The position numbers and the translations under genes were made by a program. DNA of 64,000 bases. Source: Enterobacter sp. BIGb0383. Its GTDB lineage: Bacteria > Pseudomonadota > Gammaproteobacteria > Enterobacterales > Enterobacteriaceae. Shown here piece after piece: positions 45,179-57,516 of the stretch. Location: the NCBI RefSeq assembly GCF_003751845.1, contig NZ_RJKQ01000005.1, positions 62,001 through 126,000 of the forward strand. Reading direction: 5' to 3'. Under the pieces are notes generated by a model, which saw only the letters and a program-made list of their open reading frames with translations, was not told where the DNA came from and did no database searches. Numbering within the stretch: the first letter of the stretch is position 1; each line of letters starts with the position of its first letter.

Positions 45179-47680
45179 ATGTCTCAGACTATCGATCTGG
45201 CGCTTGAGGGGCTGACCTGCGGCCACTGCGTCAAACGTGTTAAAGAGAGCCTTGAGCAGCGCGACGACGTGGAGCTGGCGGACGTTAGCATCACCGAAGC
45301 GCATATCACCGGCAGCGCTGACGCGCAGTCACTGATCGACACCATTAAACAGGCCGGGTACGACGCGACGCTGAACCACCCAAAGGCTGAACCGCTGACA
45401 GAGTCATCAACTCCGTCGGAAGCGCTGACAGCGGTCCCTTATGCGCTTCCGGCAGCCACGTCCGACGATGACAGCATCCAGCTGTTGATCGACGGGATGA
45501 GCTGCGCCAGCTGCGTTAGCCGCGTACAGAAAGCTCTGCAGTCTGTTCCCGGCGTCGCCCAGGCACGGGTTAATCTGGCGGAGCGCACCGCATTGATTAC
45601 CGGTCGCGCCTCCGCCAGCGAATTAGTGAGCGCCGTAGAGCAGGCTGGCTACGGCGCCGAAGCCATCGAAGACGATCGCGAGCGTCGGGAGCGCCAGCAG
45701 GCGACGGCACAGAGCACCATGAAGCGCTTCCGCTGGCAGGCCATTGTCGCCCTCTTACTCGGGGTCCCGGTGATGGTATGGGGGATGCTCGGCGACAATA
45801 TGATGGTCACCGAGGAGAACCGCAGCCTGTGGCTGACTATCGGGGTACTGACTCTGGCGGTGATGGTCTTTGCCGGTGGGCATTTTTACCGTAGCGCGTG
45901 GAAAAGTTTACGCAACCGCACGGCCACGATGGATACCCTGGTAGCACTCGGCACCGGCGTGGCATGGCTCTACTCTATTACCGTCAATATCTGGCCATCC
46001 GCCTTCCCGATGGAGGCGCGCCATCTCTATTACGAAGCCAGCGCCATGATTATCGGCCTGATCAATCTCGGTCATATGCTGGAAGCCAGAGCCCGGGCGC
46101 GTTCGTCGCGTGCCCTGGAGGCTCTGCTCGATTTAACCCCGCCAACGGCCCGCGTGGTGGGTGAAGATGGCGACAAGACGATCCCCCTGGCGGACGTTGA
46201 AACCGGCATGATCCTGCGCCTCGCCACCGGCGATCGGGTTCCCGTTGACGGAGAGATTACCGACGGCGAAGCCTGGCTGGATGAGGCGATGCTGACCGGC
46301 GAGCCAGTCCCGCTGCAGAAGAGCGGCGGCGACAGCGTCCATGCCGGAACCCTGGTGCAGGATGGCAGCGTGCTGTTCCGGGCCGGCGCGACGGGGAGCA
46401 ACACCACCCTGGCCCGCATTATCCGTCTGGTTCGTCAGGCTCAGAGCAGCAAACCGGAGATCGGCCAGCTGGCCGATAAAATTTCCGCCGTATTTGTCCC
46501 CGTCGTGGTACTGATTGCGCTCTTCAGCGCCGCAATCTGGTACGTCTTCGGCCCGGCACCGCAGATTGTTTACACTCTGGTGATTGCCACCACGGTACTC
46601 ATCATCGCCTGTCCCTGCGCGCTGGGACTGGCTACGCCAATGTCGATTATTTCCGGCGTAGGGCGTGCGGCAGAGTTTGGCGTGCTGGTTCGCGACGCCG
46701 ATGCGCTGCAGCGCGCCAGCACTCTCGATACCCTGGTGTTCGATAAAACCGGTACCCTGACCGAGGGGAAACCTCAGGTCGTCGCGGTGAATACGGTGGA
46801 TACCTTTAGCGAAACGCAGGCAATTCGTCTGGCCGCCGCGCTGGAGCAGGGTTCCGCGCACCCGCTGGCGCGTGCCATTTTGCAAAAAGCGGGCGAGCAG
46901 ACACTGCCTGCGGTCAGCGGTTTCCGTACCCTCCGCGGACTGGGCGTAAGCGGCGACGCTGAAGGCCATACGCTGCTGCTCGGTAACGCCGACCTGCTGA
47001 AGGAGCACCAGATCGATACGGCGATGCTGGACGACGCCATCACCGCCCAGGCAACGCAGGGCGCCACGCCGGTGTTGCTGGCAATAGACGGCAAGGCTGT
47101 AGCGCTTTTCGCCATTCGCGATCCGCTGCGGGCAGACAGCGCGGCAGCCCTGCAACGGCTACACCGTGCCGGGTACCGGCTGGTGATGCTGACCGGTGAC
47201 AATCAGGATACCGCCCGCGCTATCGCCCGTGAGGCGGGCATCGATGAGGTGATCGCCGGCGTTCGTCCGGACGGCAAAGCCGATGCGATTATCGATTTGC
47301 AAAAACAGGGACGCCGGGTGGCGATGATTGGCGACGGCATTAACGATGCTCCGGCCCTGGCCCAGGCCGATGTCGGTATTGCGATGGGCGGCGGCAGCGA
47401 CGTGGCGATTGAAACGGCGGCCATTACCCTGATGCGCCACAGCGTGGCCGGGGTTGCCGATGCGCTGGCGATCTCCCGCGCCACCCTGCGCAATATGAAA
47501 CAGAACCTGCTGGGTGCCTTTATCTACAATTCACTGGGCATTCCCATCGCCGCGGGTATTCTCTGGCCGCTGACCGGCACGCTGCTGAACCCGGTGGTCG
47601 CCGGTGCGGCGATGGCGCTTTCCTCGATTACCGTCGTGAGCAACGCCAACCGACTGCTGCGTTTCACGCCAAAAGAGTAA
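45179..47680 (+). CDS. copA: Copper-exporting P1B-type ATPase CopA
   Basis: An 833-residue inner-membrane Cu(I) pump. Two N-terminal metal-binding domains carry GLTCGHC (about residue 11) and GMSCASC (about 107). The membrane CPC is in [15 protein letters not shown], the phosphorylated Asp in [11 protein letters not shown], and the hinge in [26 protein letters not shown]; the eight-helix layout is that of the family. It removes copper to the periplasm under CueR control. An internal frameshift site (45379) should yield a short chaperone as well. Confidence 0.97.
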   Translation: MSQTIDLALEGLTCGHCVKRVKESLEQRDDVELADVSITEAHITGSADAQSLIDTIKQAGYDATLNHPKAEPLTESSTPSEALTAVPYALPAATSDDDSIQLLIDGMSCASCVSRVQKALQSVPGVAQARVNLAERTALITGRASASELVSAVEQAGYGAEAIEDDRERRERQQATAQSTMKRFRWQAIVALLLGVPVMVWGMLGDNMMVTEENRSLWLTIGVLTLAVMVFAGGHFYRSAWKSLRNRTATMDTLVALGTGVAWLYSITVNIWPSAFPMEARHLYYEASAMIIGLINLGHMLEARARARSSRALEALLDLTPPTARVVGEDGDKTIPLADVETGMILRLATGDRVPVDGEITDGEAWLDEAMLTGEPVPLQKSGGDSVHAGTLVQDGSVLFRAGATGSNTTLARIIRLVRQAQSSKPEIGQLADKISAVFVPVVVLIALFSAAIWYVFGPAPQIVYTLVIATTVLIIACPCALGLATPMSIISGVGRAAEFGVLVRDADALQRASTLDTLVFDKTGTLTEGKPQVVAVNTVDTFSETQAIRLAAALEQGSAHPLARAILQKAGEQTLPAVSGFRTLRGLGVSGDAEGHTLLLGNADLLKEHQIDTAMLDDAITAQATQGATPVLLAIDGKAVALFAIRDPLRADSAAALQRLHRAGYRLVMLTGDNQDTARAIAREAGIDEVIAGVRPDGKADAIIDLQKQGRRVAMIGDGINDAPALAQADVGIAMGGGSDVAIETAAITLMRHSVAGVADALAISRATLRNMKQNLLGAFIYNSLGIPIAAGILWPLTGTLLNPVVAGAAMALSSITVVSNANRLLRFTPKE
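45379..45390 (+). other. Programmed -1 frameshift site giving CopA(Z)
   Basis: CCCAAAG lies in copA with the phase needed for a -1 slip (0-frame CAC CCA AAG; shifted CCC AAA GGC TGA). The shifted frame stops after one codon, giving a 70-residue product that contains just the first metal-binding domain. This is the length of the E. coli CopA(Z) copper chaperone made by the same mechanism. Confidence 0.85.
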
Positions 47681-47777
47681 CGCTTCTCCCTCTCCGGTCC
47701 CGCCGGAGAGGGAGTTGTCTGATTTGCACCCGACCCGGCGGCGCGCTAGCATGGTGTTTTCCTTTCAGGGAGCGCGT

Positions 47778-49257
<1,480 letters not shown>

Positions 49258-50910
49258 CTACTGCCAGCTCACTTCGCCTGCTGGATCATATTTCTTCACG
49301 TCCAGCGGTGAGTTCTTCTGGATATACTCCTTCAGCACTTCCGCATCGATAAACCCGGTGTTCACATAGCCGGGCTTGTCGTCGAGACGCGGATAACCGT
49401 CGCCGCCAGTCGCGTTAAAGCTCAGGGTTGCCAGACGGTAGGTTTTCGCCGGATCGACGGGCTCACCTTTGATTTTCAGATCGTCCAATTGGCCATCACG
49501 CGCCACAAAACTGACATTGGCAAACTGCGGATAGGCACCGGAGTCCGGTTTCATCTTCGCCACCGCCGTCAGATACTCGGTCAGCGCGGCACCGGTCATA
49601 TCGGCATAGACCACGACGTTGCCAAACGGCTGGACCTTGAGCACATCTTTATAGGTAATATCGCCCGCTTCAATCGAATCGCGAACCCCACCGCCGCTCA
49701 TCACGCCCAGATCGGCACCGGTACGCGCTATCTGCGCCGCCAGCAGCAGATGACCGAGGTTAGTCTGCACGAAACGCACTTTGCTGCGATCGCCCTGCAG
49801 GAAGTCGTTGGTACTGCCGATTTTCACCTCAAGCTGAGCCTTGCCTTTATTCTGGAACGGCGTCAGCAGAGAGAGCATCTGCGTGCTCTCAGCGATTTCA
49901 GGCGTGTAGAGCACGCGCTCGCTCTGGCCGTTGTCGTAGGTGATTTTCTTCTTCAGGTTGACCGGGATCAGCTGGTAGTTGACCAGTTTCATCTCGCCAT
50001 TGCGGAAGGTGAAGTCGGCACGACCCACGTATTTCCCCCACTCGTGAGCCTGGACAATCCAGATCCCGTTCTGGCGATCCGGCGCACACGGGGTGCCCGG
50101 AACGTAATCAACCTGCTTCTGGTTATCTTTGGCCATGCACACCGGATCCTGCGAGTGACCGCCAACGATCATCGCAAGCGATCCTTCCGGCAGGCTGCGT
50201 GCCATTTCGACGTCGCCCGGCGCATTGGAGCCGTGCTCACCGTCGTCATAGTGTCCCATATGGGTGGCGGCGATAATCAGGTCCGGCTTCTCTTTCTGCT
50301 TCAGCTCGTCGATGACCAGTTTCGCTTCTTCTGCCGGTTTACGGAACTCGATGTCGGTAAAGAACTCCGGGTTGCCAATTTTGGCCGTATCGTCGGTGGT
50401 TAAGCCGATCACGGCAATTTTTACGCCCTGGCGATCGAACAGTGCCCAGGGTTTAAACAGGCGCTCGCCGGTGCTTTTCTGGTAGATGTTGGCGGAGAGG
50501 AAAGGAAACTTCGCCCACTTCTCCTGCTGACGCAGCACCGCAATCGGGTTATCAAATTCATGGTTGCCTACCGCCATCGCGTCGTAGCCGATCAGGTTCA
50601 TGCCACGGAAATCAGGTTCGGCATCCTGTAGGTCGGACTCAGGCACCCCGGTATTGATATCTCCCCCGGAAAGCAGCAGCACGCTACCGCCCTTCTCCGC
50701 CACTTCCTGACGGATGCCGTCCACCAGCGTTTTCTGCGCTGAGAGGCCGTATTCGCCGTAGTCGCTGCGCCAGAAGTGGCCGTGGTGATCGTTAGTGTGC
50801 AGGATGGTAATGCTGTAGGTTTTGTCTTTCTCATAGGCCTGCAGCGGCTGGCTGGTAACGGCTGCCGCTGCCAGCAGCGCCAGTGCAACGCTACGCGATA
50901 ACAATTTCAT
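49258..50910 (-). CDS. ushA: UDP-sugar hydrolase / 5'-nucleotidase
   Basis: A 550-residue periplasmic enzyme, same length as in E. coli. Signal peptide MKLLSRSVALALLAAAAVTSQPLQA; metallophosphoesterase motifs HTNDHHGHFW, LLLSGGDINTG, VGNHEFD, THMGHYD and GGHSQDPV; and a C-terminal nucleotide-binding domain ending in NATGGDGYPRLDD. It breaks down external nucleotides and UDP-sugars for uptake. It converges with ybaK (one base between the stops). The start at 50910 fits the signal peptide; the frame extends further upstream without a ribosome site. Confidence 0.97.
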   Translation of the reverse strand: MKLLSRSVALALLAAAAVTSQPLQAYEKDKTYSITILHTNDHHGHFWRSDYGEYGLSAQKTLVDGIRQEVAEKGGSVLLLSGGDINTGVPESDLQDAEPDFRGMNLIGYDAMAVGNHEFDNPIAVLRQQEKWAKFPFLSANIYQKSTGERLFKPWALFDRQGVKIAVIGLTTDDTAKIGNPEFFTDIEFRKPAEEAKLVIDELKQKEKPDLIIAATHMGHYDDGEHGSNAPGDVEMARSLPEGSLAMIVGGHSQDPVCMAKDNQKQVDYVPGTPCAPDRQNGIWIVQAHEWGKYVGRADFTFRNGEMKLVNYQLIPVNLKKKITYDNGQSERVLYTPEIAESTQMLSLLTPFQNKGKAQLEVKIGSTNDFLQGDRSKVRFVQTNLGHLLLAAQIARTGADLGVMSGGGVRDSIEAGDITYKDVLKVQPFGNVVVYADMTGAALTEYLTAVAKMKPDSGAYPQFANVSFVARDGQLDDLKIKGEPVDPAKTYRLATLSFNATGGDGYPRLDDKPGYVNTGFIDAEVLKEYIQKNSPLDVKKYDPAGEVSWQ

Positions 50911-51085
50911 TTTTCTCTCCCTGATCCAGTGGTAAGCGCTGAAATTACAGCGACCTGAAACAATAAACAAATAAGATTTCAGAATTGCGACTTTCTTCAA
51001 ATCATATGGGCAGGTATTGTTAGGTGCATAACAATTACACATCGCACCTTCCCTGATATCTCATAACAAAACAGAAGTGAATTTT

Positions 51086-52303
51086 ATGGCAATGAGTGAA
51101 ATCCGCCAGGCGCCCCCTGGCTCCAGTGCGCCGCCTAAGGCGCGTACCGCGTTTGGTATTCTGGGCGCGATCAGCCTCTCCCACCTGCTGAACGACATGA
51201 TCCAGTCCCTGATCCTGGCGATTTATCCGCTGCTACAGGATGAGTTCTCCCTGTCGTTCGTCCAAATAGGCATGATTACCCTGACCTTCCAGCTTTCATC
51301 ATCGCTGCTACAGCCGGTGGTGGGCGCCTGGACCGATAAACATCCCATGCCCTGGTCGCTGCCCATCGGCATGTGCTTTACCCTGAGCGGCCTGATCCTG
51401 CTGGCGATGGCGGGCAGTTTCGGCATGGTACTGCTGGCCGCGGCGCTGGTCGGCACGGGCTCTTCCGTCTTCCACCCTGAATCGTCTCGCGTGGCGCGTA
51501 TGGCCTCCGGCGGCCGTCACGGTCTGGCCCAGTCCATCTTCCAGGTCGGCGGCAATTTCGGCAGCTCCCTGGGTCCGCTACTGGCGGCGGTAATCATCGC
51601 CCCCTACGGAAAAGGTAACGTCGCATGGTTTGTCTTCGCCGCGCTGTTAGCCATTGTGGTTCTGATACAGATCAGCCGCTGGTATGCGATGCAGCATCGC
51701 AGCGCGGGCGGAAAAGCCGCCGCGCCGAAGGCCAATCCGCTACCGCGCAATAAAACCATGCTGGCAATAGCCGTGCTGTTAATGCTGATTTTCTCCAAAT
51801 ACTTCTATATGGCGAGCATTAGCAGCTATTACACCTTTTATCTGATGCATAAATTCGGATTATCGGTGCAGAACGCACAGATTCATCTGTTTGCTTTCCT
51901 GTTTGCCGTTGCGGCAGGAACGGTGATTGGCGGGCCTGTCGGCGATAAGATTGGGCGTAAATATGTCATTTGGGGCTCTATCCTCGGCGTTGCGCCCTTC
52001 ACGCTGCTTTTACCCTATGCAACCCTCTACTGGACGGGGATTTTAACCGTGATAATCGGTTTTATTCTCGCCTCGGCATTTTCTGCTATCCTGGTCTACG
52101 CCCAGGAGCTACTTCCGGGCAGAATTGGCATGGTTTCGGGTCTGTTTTTCGGTTTCGCTTTTGGCATGGGTGGCCTTGGAGCCGCCGTGCTTGGGCTGGT
52201 TGCCGACCATACCAGTATTGAACTGGTCTATAAAATCTGTGCTTTCCTGCCACTTTTGGGGATACTGACCATATTCCTGCCTGATAATCGTCACCACGAC
52301 TGA
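51086..52303 (+). CDS. fsr: MFS efflux protein Fsr (fosmidomycin resistance)
   Basis: A 405-residue, 12-helix transporter nearly identical in layout to E. coli Fsr (FGILGAISLSHLLNDMIQSLILAIYPLLQ near the start, HPESSRVARMASGGRHGLAQSIFQVGGN, and DKIGRKYVIWGS). It exports fosmidomycin; natural substrate unknown. Start at MAMSE (51086); an ATG three codons earlier is less likely. Divergent from ushA. Confidence 0.95.
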   Translation: MAMSEIRQAPPGSSAPPKARTAFGILGAISLSHLLNDMIQSLILAIYPLLQDEFSLSFVQIGMITLTFQLSSSLLQPVVGAWTDKHPMPWSLPIGMCFTLSGLILLAMAGSFGMVLLAAALVGTGSSVFHPESSRVARMASGGRHGLAQSIFQVGGNFGSSLGPLLAAVIIAPYGKGNVAWFVFAALLAIVVLIQISRWYAMQHRSAGGKAAAPKANPLPRNKTMLAIAVLLMLIFSKYFYMASISSYYTFYLMHKFGLSVQNAQIHLFAFLFAVAAGTVIGGPVGDKIGRKYVIWGSILGVAPFTLLLPYATLYWTGILTVIIGFILASAFSAILVYAQELLPGRIGMVSGLFFGFAFGMGGLGAAVLGLVADHTSIELVYKICAFLPLLGILTIFLPDNRHHD

Positions 52304-52310
52304 CTTTTCC

Positions 52311-52343
52311 GCGGCTAAAGTAAAACTTTAGCCGCTCTCCTTT
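52311..52343 (+). terminator. Terminator of fsr
   Basis: A 10-bp perfect stem (GCGGCTAAAG / CTTTAGCCGC) with a TAAAA loop, followed by TCTCCTTTCC. It lies 7 bases past the fsr stop. The following gap up to 52536 shows no gene. Confidence 0.8.
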
Positions 52344-52536
52344 CCTGCTGTAGCGCGACTTCGCCTTCAAGACCGGGCAATACTTTCCGATCCGTGCTGT
52401 TTTGCAGCCAACATCCAATTTTCTTCAAAATTCAACAATAATTCATAAACATCCGAGCCAAAACTGTCATAAACTATTACCAGGACTTTTGGTTTTATAA
52501 CCGGAAATGGATCAACCACAGTCGAAAGGAGACGGA

Positions 52537-54213
52537 ATGCATCACGCCACCCCGCTTATCACCACCATTGTTGGCGGCCTCGTACTGGCCTTTATCCTTG
52601 GTATGCTTGCACAACGATTACGCATCTCGCCTCTGGTGGGCTACCTGTTAGCAGGGGTTCTCGCGGGTCCCTTTACGCCCGGTTTTGTTGCCGACACTAA
52701 ACTCGCGCCCGAACTGGCCGAGCTTGGCGTTATCCTGCTGATGTTTGGCGTGGGGCTGCATTTCTCTCTCAAGGATTTGATGGCGGTAAAGTCTATCGCC
52801 ATTCCCGGCGCTATCGCGCAGATAGCCGTCGCGACGCTGCTGGGTATGGCGCTTTCGTCCCTGCTGGGCTGGTCATTAATGACCGGTATCGTATTTGGCC
52901 TCTGTCTGTCGACCGCCAGTACCGTGGTGCTGCTGCGCGCGCTTGAAGAACGACAGCTTATAGACAGTCAGCGCGGGCAGATTGCCATCGGCTGGCTGAT
53001 AGTCGAAGACCTGGTGATGGTCCTGACGCTGGTGCTGCTGCCCGCCATTGCCGGTATGCTCGAAAAAGGCAACGTCGGCCTGGCATCGCTGGCCGTTGAT
53101 ATGGGCATTACCATCGGCAAAGTGGTCGCCTTTATCGTCATTATGATGGTCGTAGGCCGCCGCCTGGTGCCGTGGATTCTGGCCCGCAGCGCCGCCACCG
53201 GCTCCCGCGAGCTGTTCACCCTCTCCGTGCTGGCGCTGGCGCTCGGTATCGCCTTCGGCGCGGTTGAGCTGTTCGATGTCTCCTTCGCCCTCGGCGCTTT
53301 CTTTGCCGGTATGGTGCTGAACGAATCTGAGCTAAGCCACCGTGCAGCGCATGATACGCTGCCGCTGCGCGATGCCTTTGCGGTCCTGTTCTTTGTCTCC
53401 GTCGGGATGCTGTTTGACCCGCTGATCCTGATTGAACAGCCGCTGGCCGTGCTGGGCACCCTGGCGATCATTATCTTCGGTAAGTCTCTGGCCGCATTCC
53501 TCATCGTACGCATGTTTGGTCACTCCCAGCGCACCGCGCTGACCATCTCCACCAGCCTGGCGCAAATCGGGGAATTCGCCTTTATCCTCGCCGGTCTTGG
53601 CATGGCGCTGGATCTGCTGCCGCAGACCGGACAGAACCTGGTCCTGGCGGGCGCAATCCTGTCGATTATGCTCAACCCGATCCTGTTTGCGCTGCTGGAG
53701 AAGTATCTCGACAAGACCGAAACTCTGGAAGAGCAGACCCTGGAAGAGGCTATCGAAGAAGAGAAGCAGATCCCGGTGGATATCTGCAACCATGCGCTGC
53801 TGGTCGGCTTTGGCCGCGTGGGTAGCCTGCTCGGTGAGAAGTTAATGGCGCAGGGCATTCCGCTGGTCGTCATTGAAACGTCGCGCACCCGCGTGGACGA
53901 GCTGCGCGAGCGAGGTATCCGTGCGGTACTCGGTAACGCCGCCAATGAAGAGATCATGAATCTGGCGCATCTGGACTGCGCCCGCTGGCTGCTGCTGACG
54001 GTGCCGAACGGCTACGAGGCCGGTGAAATAGCCGCTTCCGCCCGTGAGAAGTGTCCGAATATTGAGATTATTGCCCGCGCCCACTACGACGATGAGGTGG
54101 ACTATATTACCGAGCGCGGCGCGAATCAGGTGGTGATGGGCGAACGTGAAATTGCCAATACCATGCTGCAGCTGCTGGAAAAACCGCCGCTGGAAACTGC
54201 CGTTACCGGTTAA
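52537..54213 (+). CDS. ybaL: Kef-type cation/proton antiporter YbaL
   Basis: A 558-residue protein. An N-terminal antiporter domain of about 12 membrane helices (1-about 390) contains LISPLVGYLLAG-like and GVILLMFGVGLHFSLKDL segments. A cytosolic RCK/TrkA-N domain (about 415-550) has the nucleotide-binding ALLVGFGRVGSLLGEKL. It resembles KefB/KefC, but the ion and regulation in E. coli are unsettled. The start at 52537 (MHHATPL) has GGAG 5 nt upstream; ten extra codons to 52507 are possible but not conserved. Confidence 0.95.
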   Translation: MHHATPLITTIVGGLVLAFILGMLAQRLRISPLVGYLLAGVLAGPFTPGFVADTKLAPELAELGVILLMFGVGLHFSLKDLMAVKSIAIPGAIAQIAVATLLGMALSSLLGWSLMTGIVFGLCLSTASTVVLLRALEERQLIDSQRGQIAIGWLIVEDLVMVLTLVLLPAIAGMLEKGNVGLASLAVDMGITIGKVVAFIVIMMVVGRRLVPWILARSAATGSRELFTLSVLALALGIAFGAVELFDVSFALGAFFAGMVLNESELSHRAAHDTLPLRDAFAVLFFVSVGMLFDPLILIEQPLAVLGTLAIIIFGKSLAAFLIVRMFGHSQRTALTISTSLAQIGEFAFILAGLGMALDLLPQTGQNLVLAGAILSIMLNPILFALLEKYLDKTETLEEQTLEEAIEEEKQIPVDICNHALLVGFGRVGSLLGEKLMAQGIPLVVIETSRTRVDELRERGIRAVLGNAANEEIMNLAHLDCARWLLLTVPNGYEAGEIAASAREKCPNIEIIARAHYDDEVDYITERGANQVVMGEREIANTMLQLLEKPPLETAVTG

Positions 54214-54361
54214 CCCTCTGAATTTATCCATAAAAGGGGAGCGATTTGGCGCGTGATACGCGGCTGAAACCGCTCCCCGCCCTCTCGCTTCCTTGTGATG
54301 ATACCTGCTTTAGTGATATGGTTTTCCCCCCAAATTGACATACTCAAGAATTCACACGTAG

Positions 54362-55018
<657 letters not shown>

Positions 55019-55141
55019 GCCACTATTCCCCGACAGACGTCGGGGAATCTCCCCTCTTTGTTCCCGCCTGTTAATTCGATTGGTTCCGTTTAAGCGCATT
55101 TCAGCTACAATTATCAGCCATTTAATGGATAAGAGGCGGTA

Positions 55142-56104
55142 ATGGGTAAGACGAAAACAGGCATCCTGCTGGCAAACCTTGGCACTCCTGATGCGCCGAC
55201 ACCGGACGCGGTAAAACGCTATCTGCGTCAATTCCTCAGCGATAAACGCGTGGTGGATACGCCCCGGCTGCTGTGGTGGCCGCTGCTGCGCGGGGTGATC
55301 CTGCCGCTGCGCTCACCGCGCGTCGCAAAGCTGTATCAGTCTGTGTGGATGGAAGAAGGTTCGCCGCTGATGGTCTACAGCCGCCAGCAGCAGCAGGCGC
55401 TTGCCGCCCGTTTGCCGGACGTTCCCGTCGTGCTGGGCATGAGCTACGGCTCACCGTCGTTGGCCAGCGCGGTCGATGAGCTTCTGTCACAGGGCGTAGA
55501 GCAAATCGTCCTGCTGTCGCTCTATCCGCAGTACTCCTGCTCCACCGTTGCCGCCGTCTGGGACGAGCTGGCGCGTATTCTGGCGACGAAGCGCGCCATT
55601 CCCGGTATCTCCTTTATTCGCGATTACGCGGAACACCCGGACTATATTCAGGCTCTGGCCGACAGCGTTCGCGCCTCCTTTGCCGAACACGGCGAGCCGG
55701 ATCTGCTCCTGCTCTCCTATCACGGTATTCCTCAACGCTACGCTGATGAAGGCGACGACTATCCCCAGCGCTGCCGGGCCACCACCCGGGAGCTGGTCTC
55801 GGCGCTCGGGATCGACCCGGATAAAGTCATGATGACCTTCCAGTCGCGCTTTGGCCGTGAGCCGTGGCTGACGCCCTATACGGATGAAACGCTGAAAATG
55901 CTCGGTGAAAAAGGCGTCGGGCATATCCAGGTCCTCTGCCCGGGCTTTGCCTCGGACTGTCTGGAAACCCTGGAAGAGATTGCCGTGCAGAATAAGGAAT
56001 TTTTCCTTGAGGCCGGTGGCAAAAAATATGAGTACATCCCAGCACTTAACGCTTCTGCAGGCCATATCGAGATGATGGCCAACCTCACCGCGCCCTGGCG
56101 CTGA
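55142..56104 (+). CDS. hemH: Ferrochelatase
   Basis: A 320-residue enzyme that inserts Fe(II) into protoporphyrin IX, the last step of haem synthesis, at the inner membrane. It contains [14 protein letters not shown] at the start, [23 protein letters not shown] with the metal-binding His (about 194), and [15 protein letters not shown] with the catalytic Glu. gsk follows after 62 bp; the E. coli gene aes that normally lies between them is missing. Confidence 0.97.
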   Translation: MGKTKTGILLANLGTPDAPTPDAVKRYLRQFLSDKRVVDTPRLLWWPLLRGVILPLRSPRVAKLYQSVWMEEGSPLMVYSRQQQQALAARLPDVPVVLGMSYGSPSLASAVDELLSQGVEQIVLLSLYPQYSCSTVAAVWDELARILATKRAIPGISFIRDYAEHPDYIQALADSVRASFAEHGEPDLLLLSYHGIPQRYADEGDDYPQRCRATTRELVSALGIDPDKVMMTFQSRFGREPWLTPYTDETLKMLGEKGVGHIQVLCPGFASDCLETLEEIAVQNKEFFLEAGGKKYEYIPALNASAGHIEMMANLTAPWR

Positions 56105-56166
56105 TCGCATCCGCTCGGGGGAATATGCTACTATTCCCCCCTTCGTTCGTCAGCCCAGTCAATCGC

Positions 56167-57471
56167 ATGAAATTTCCCGGTAAACGCAAGTCTAAACACT
56201 ATTTCCCCGTCAACGCCCGCGATCCGCTGCTGCAGCAAACTCAGCCGGAGAGCGAAGTCGGCTCCAGCTGGGTGGTCGGCATCGATCAGACCCTCGTGGA
56301 TATCGAAGCCAAAGTGGATGACGACTTTATCACCCGCTATGGTTTAAGCGCCGGTCACTCTCTGGTGATCGACGACGAGGTGGCGGAAGCCCTGTACCAG
56401 GAGCTGGTACGCGAGAATTTAATTACCCACCAGTTTGCCGGCGGCACTATCGGCAATACCATGCACAACTACTCCGTGCTGGCGGATGACCGCTCGGTCC
56501 TGCTGGGCGTGATGTGCAGCAATATTGAAATCGGTGGCTATGCCTACCGCTATCTGTGCAATACCTCCAGCCGCACCGACCTGAACTACCTTCAGGGCGT
56601 CGACGGCGCGATTGGCCGCTGCTTTACCCTTATCAGCGATTCTGGCGAGCGTACCTTTGCCATCAGCCCGGGCCATATGAACCAGCTGCGCGCCGACAGT
56701 ATTCCTGAATCGGTCATTGCCGGTGCTTCCGCGCTGGTGCTGACCTCCTATCTGGTGCGCTGTAAGCCGGGCGAGCCGATGCCGGAAGCCACCATGACCG
56801 CCGTTGCGTATGCGAAGAAGCATAATGTCCCGGTGGTGCTGACCCTCGGCACCAAATACGTCATTGCCGACAACCCGGAGTGGTGGCAGACCTTCCTGAA
56901 AGAGAACGTCTCGATTCTGGCGATGAACGAAGAAGAGGGCCTGGCCCTGACCGGCGAAAGCGATCCGCTCCTGGCCGCCGATAAGGCGCTGGAGTGGGTC
57001 GATCTGGTGCTCTGCACCGCAGGACCTGTCGGTCTGTTTATGGCGGGCTATACGGAAGATGAGGCAAAACGCAAAACCCAGCATCCGCTGCTGCCGGGCG
57101 CGATTGCCGAATTTAACCAGTATGAGTTCAGCCGCGCCATGCGTTTCCAGGATTGCGACAACCCGCTGCGGGTCTACTCCCATATCGCCCCTTATATGGG
57201 CGGGCCGGAAAAGATCATGAACACCAACGGAGCCGGAGACGGCGCGCTGGCCGCGCTGCTGCACGATATCACCGCCAATAATTACCATCGGGTGAACGTG
57301 CCTAACTCCAGCAAGCACAAGTGTACCTGGCTGACCTACTCGTCGCTGGCCCAGGTGTGCAAATACGCTAACCGCGTCAGCTATCAGGTGCTGAATCAGC
57401 ACTCGCCGCGCTTAAGTCGCGGATTGCCGGATCGGGAAGACAGTCTGGAAGAGGCTTACTGGGAACGGTAA
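56167..57471 (+). CDS. gsk: Inosine-guanosine kinase
   Basis: A 434-residue PfkB-type kinase for purine nucleoside salvage. MKFPGKRKSKHYFPVNARDPLLQQ is the conserved start (56167); the frame is open 14 codons upstream. GGTIGNTMHNYSVLADDRSVL binds substrate and NTNGAGDGALAALLHD is the PfkB signature with the catalytic Asp. Convergent with htpG; a 10-bp hairpin without T-run (57486-57509) lies in between. Confidence 0.96.
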   Translation: MKFPGKRKSKHYFPVNARDPLLQQTQPESEVGSSWVVGIDQTLVDIEAKVDDDFITRYGLSAGHSLVIDDEVAEALYQELVRENLITHQFAGGTIGNTMHNYSVLADDRSVLLGVMCSNIEIGGYAYRYLCNTSSRTDLNYLQGVDGAIGRCFTLISDSGERTFAISPGHMNQLRADSIPESVIAGASALVLTSYLVRCKPGEPMPEATMTAVAYAKKHNVPVVLTLGTKYVIADNPEWWQTFLKENVSILAMNEEEGLALTGESDPLLAADKALEWVDLVLCTAGPVGLFMAGYTEDEAKRKTQHPLLPGAIAEFNQYEFSRAMRFQDCDNPLRVYSHIAPYMGGPEKIMNTNGAGDGALAALLHDITANNYHRVNVPNSSKHKCTWLTYSSLAQVCKYANRVSYQVLNQHSPRLSRGLPDREDSLEEAYWER

Positions 57472-57516
57472 TACGACTCTGAATGGCGGCCAGTCAGGCG
57501 ACTGGCCGCACAGGGA

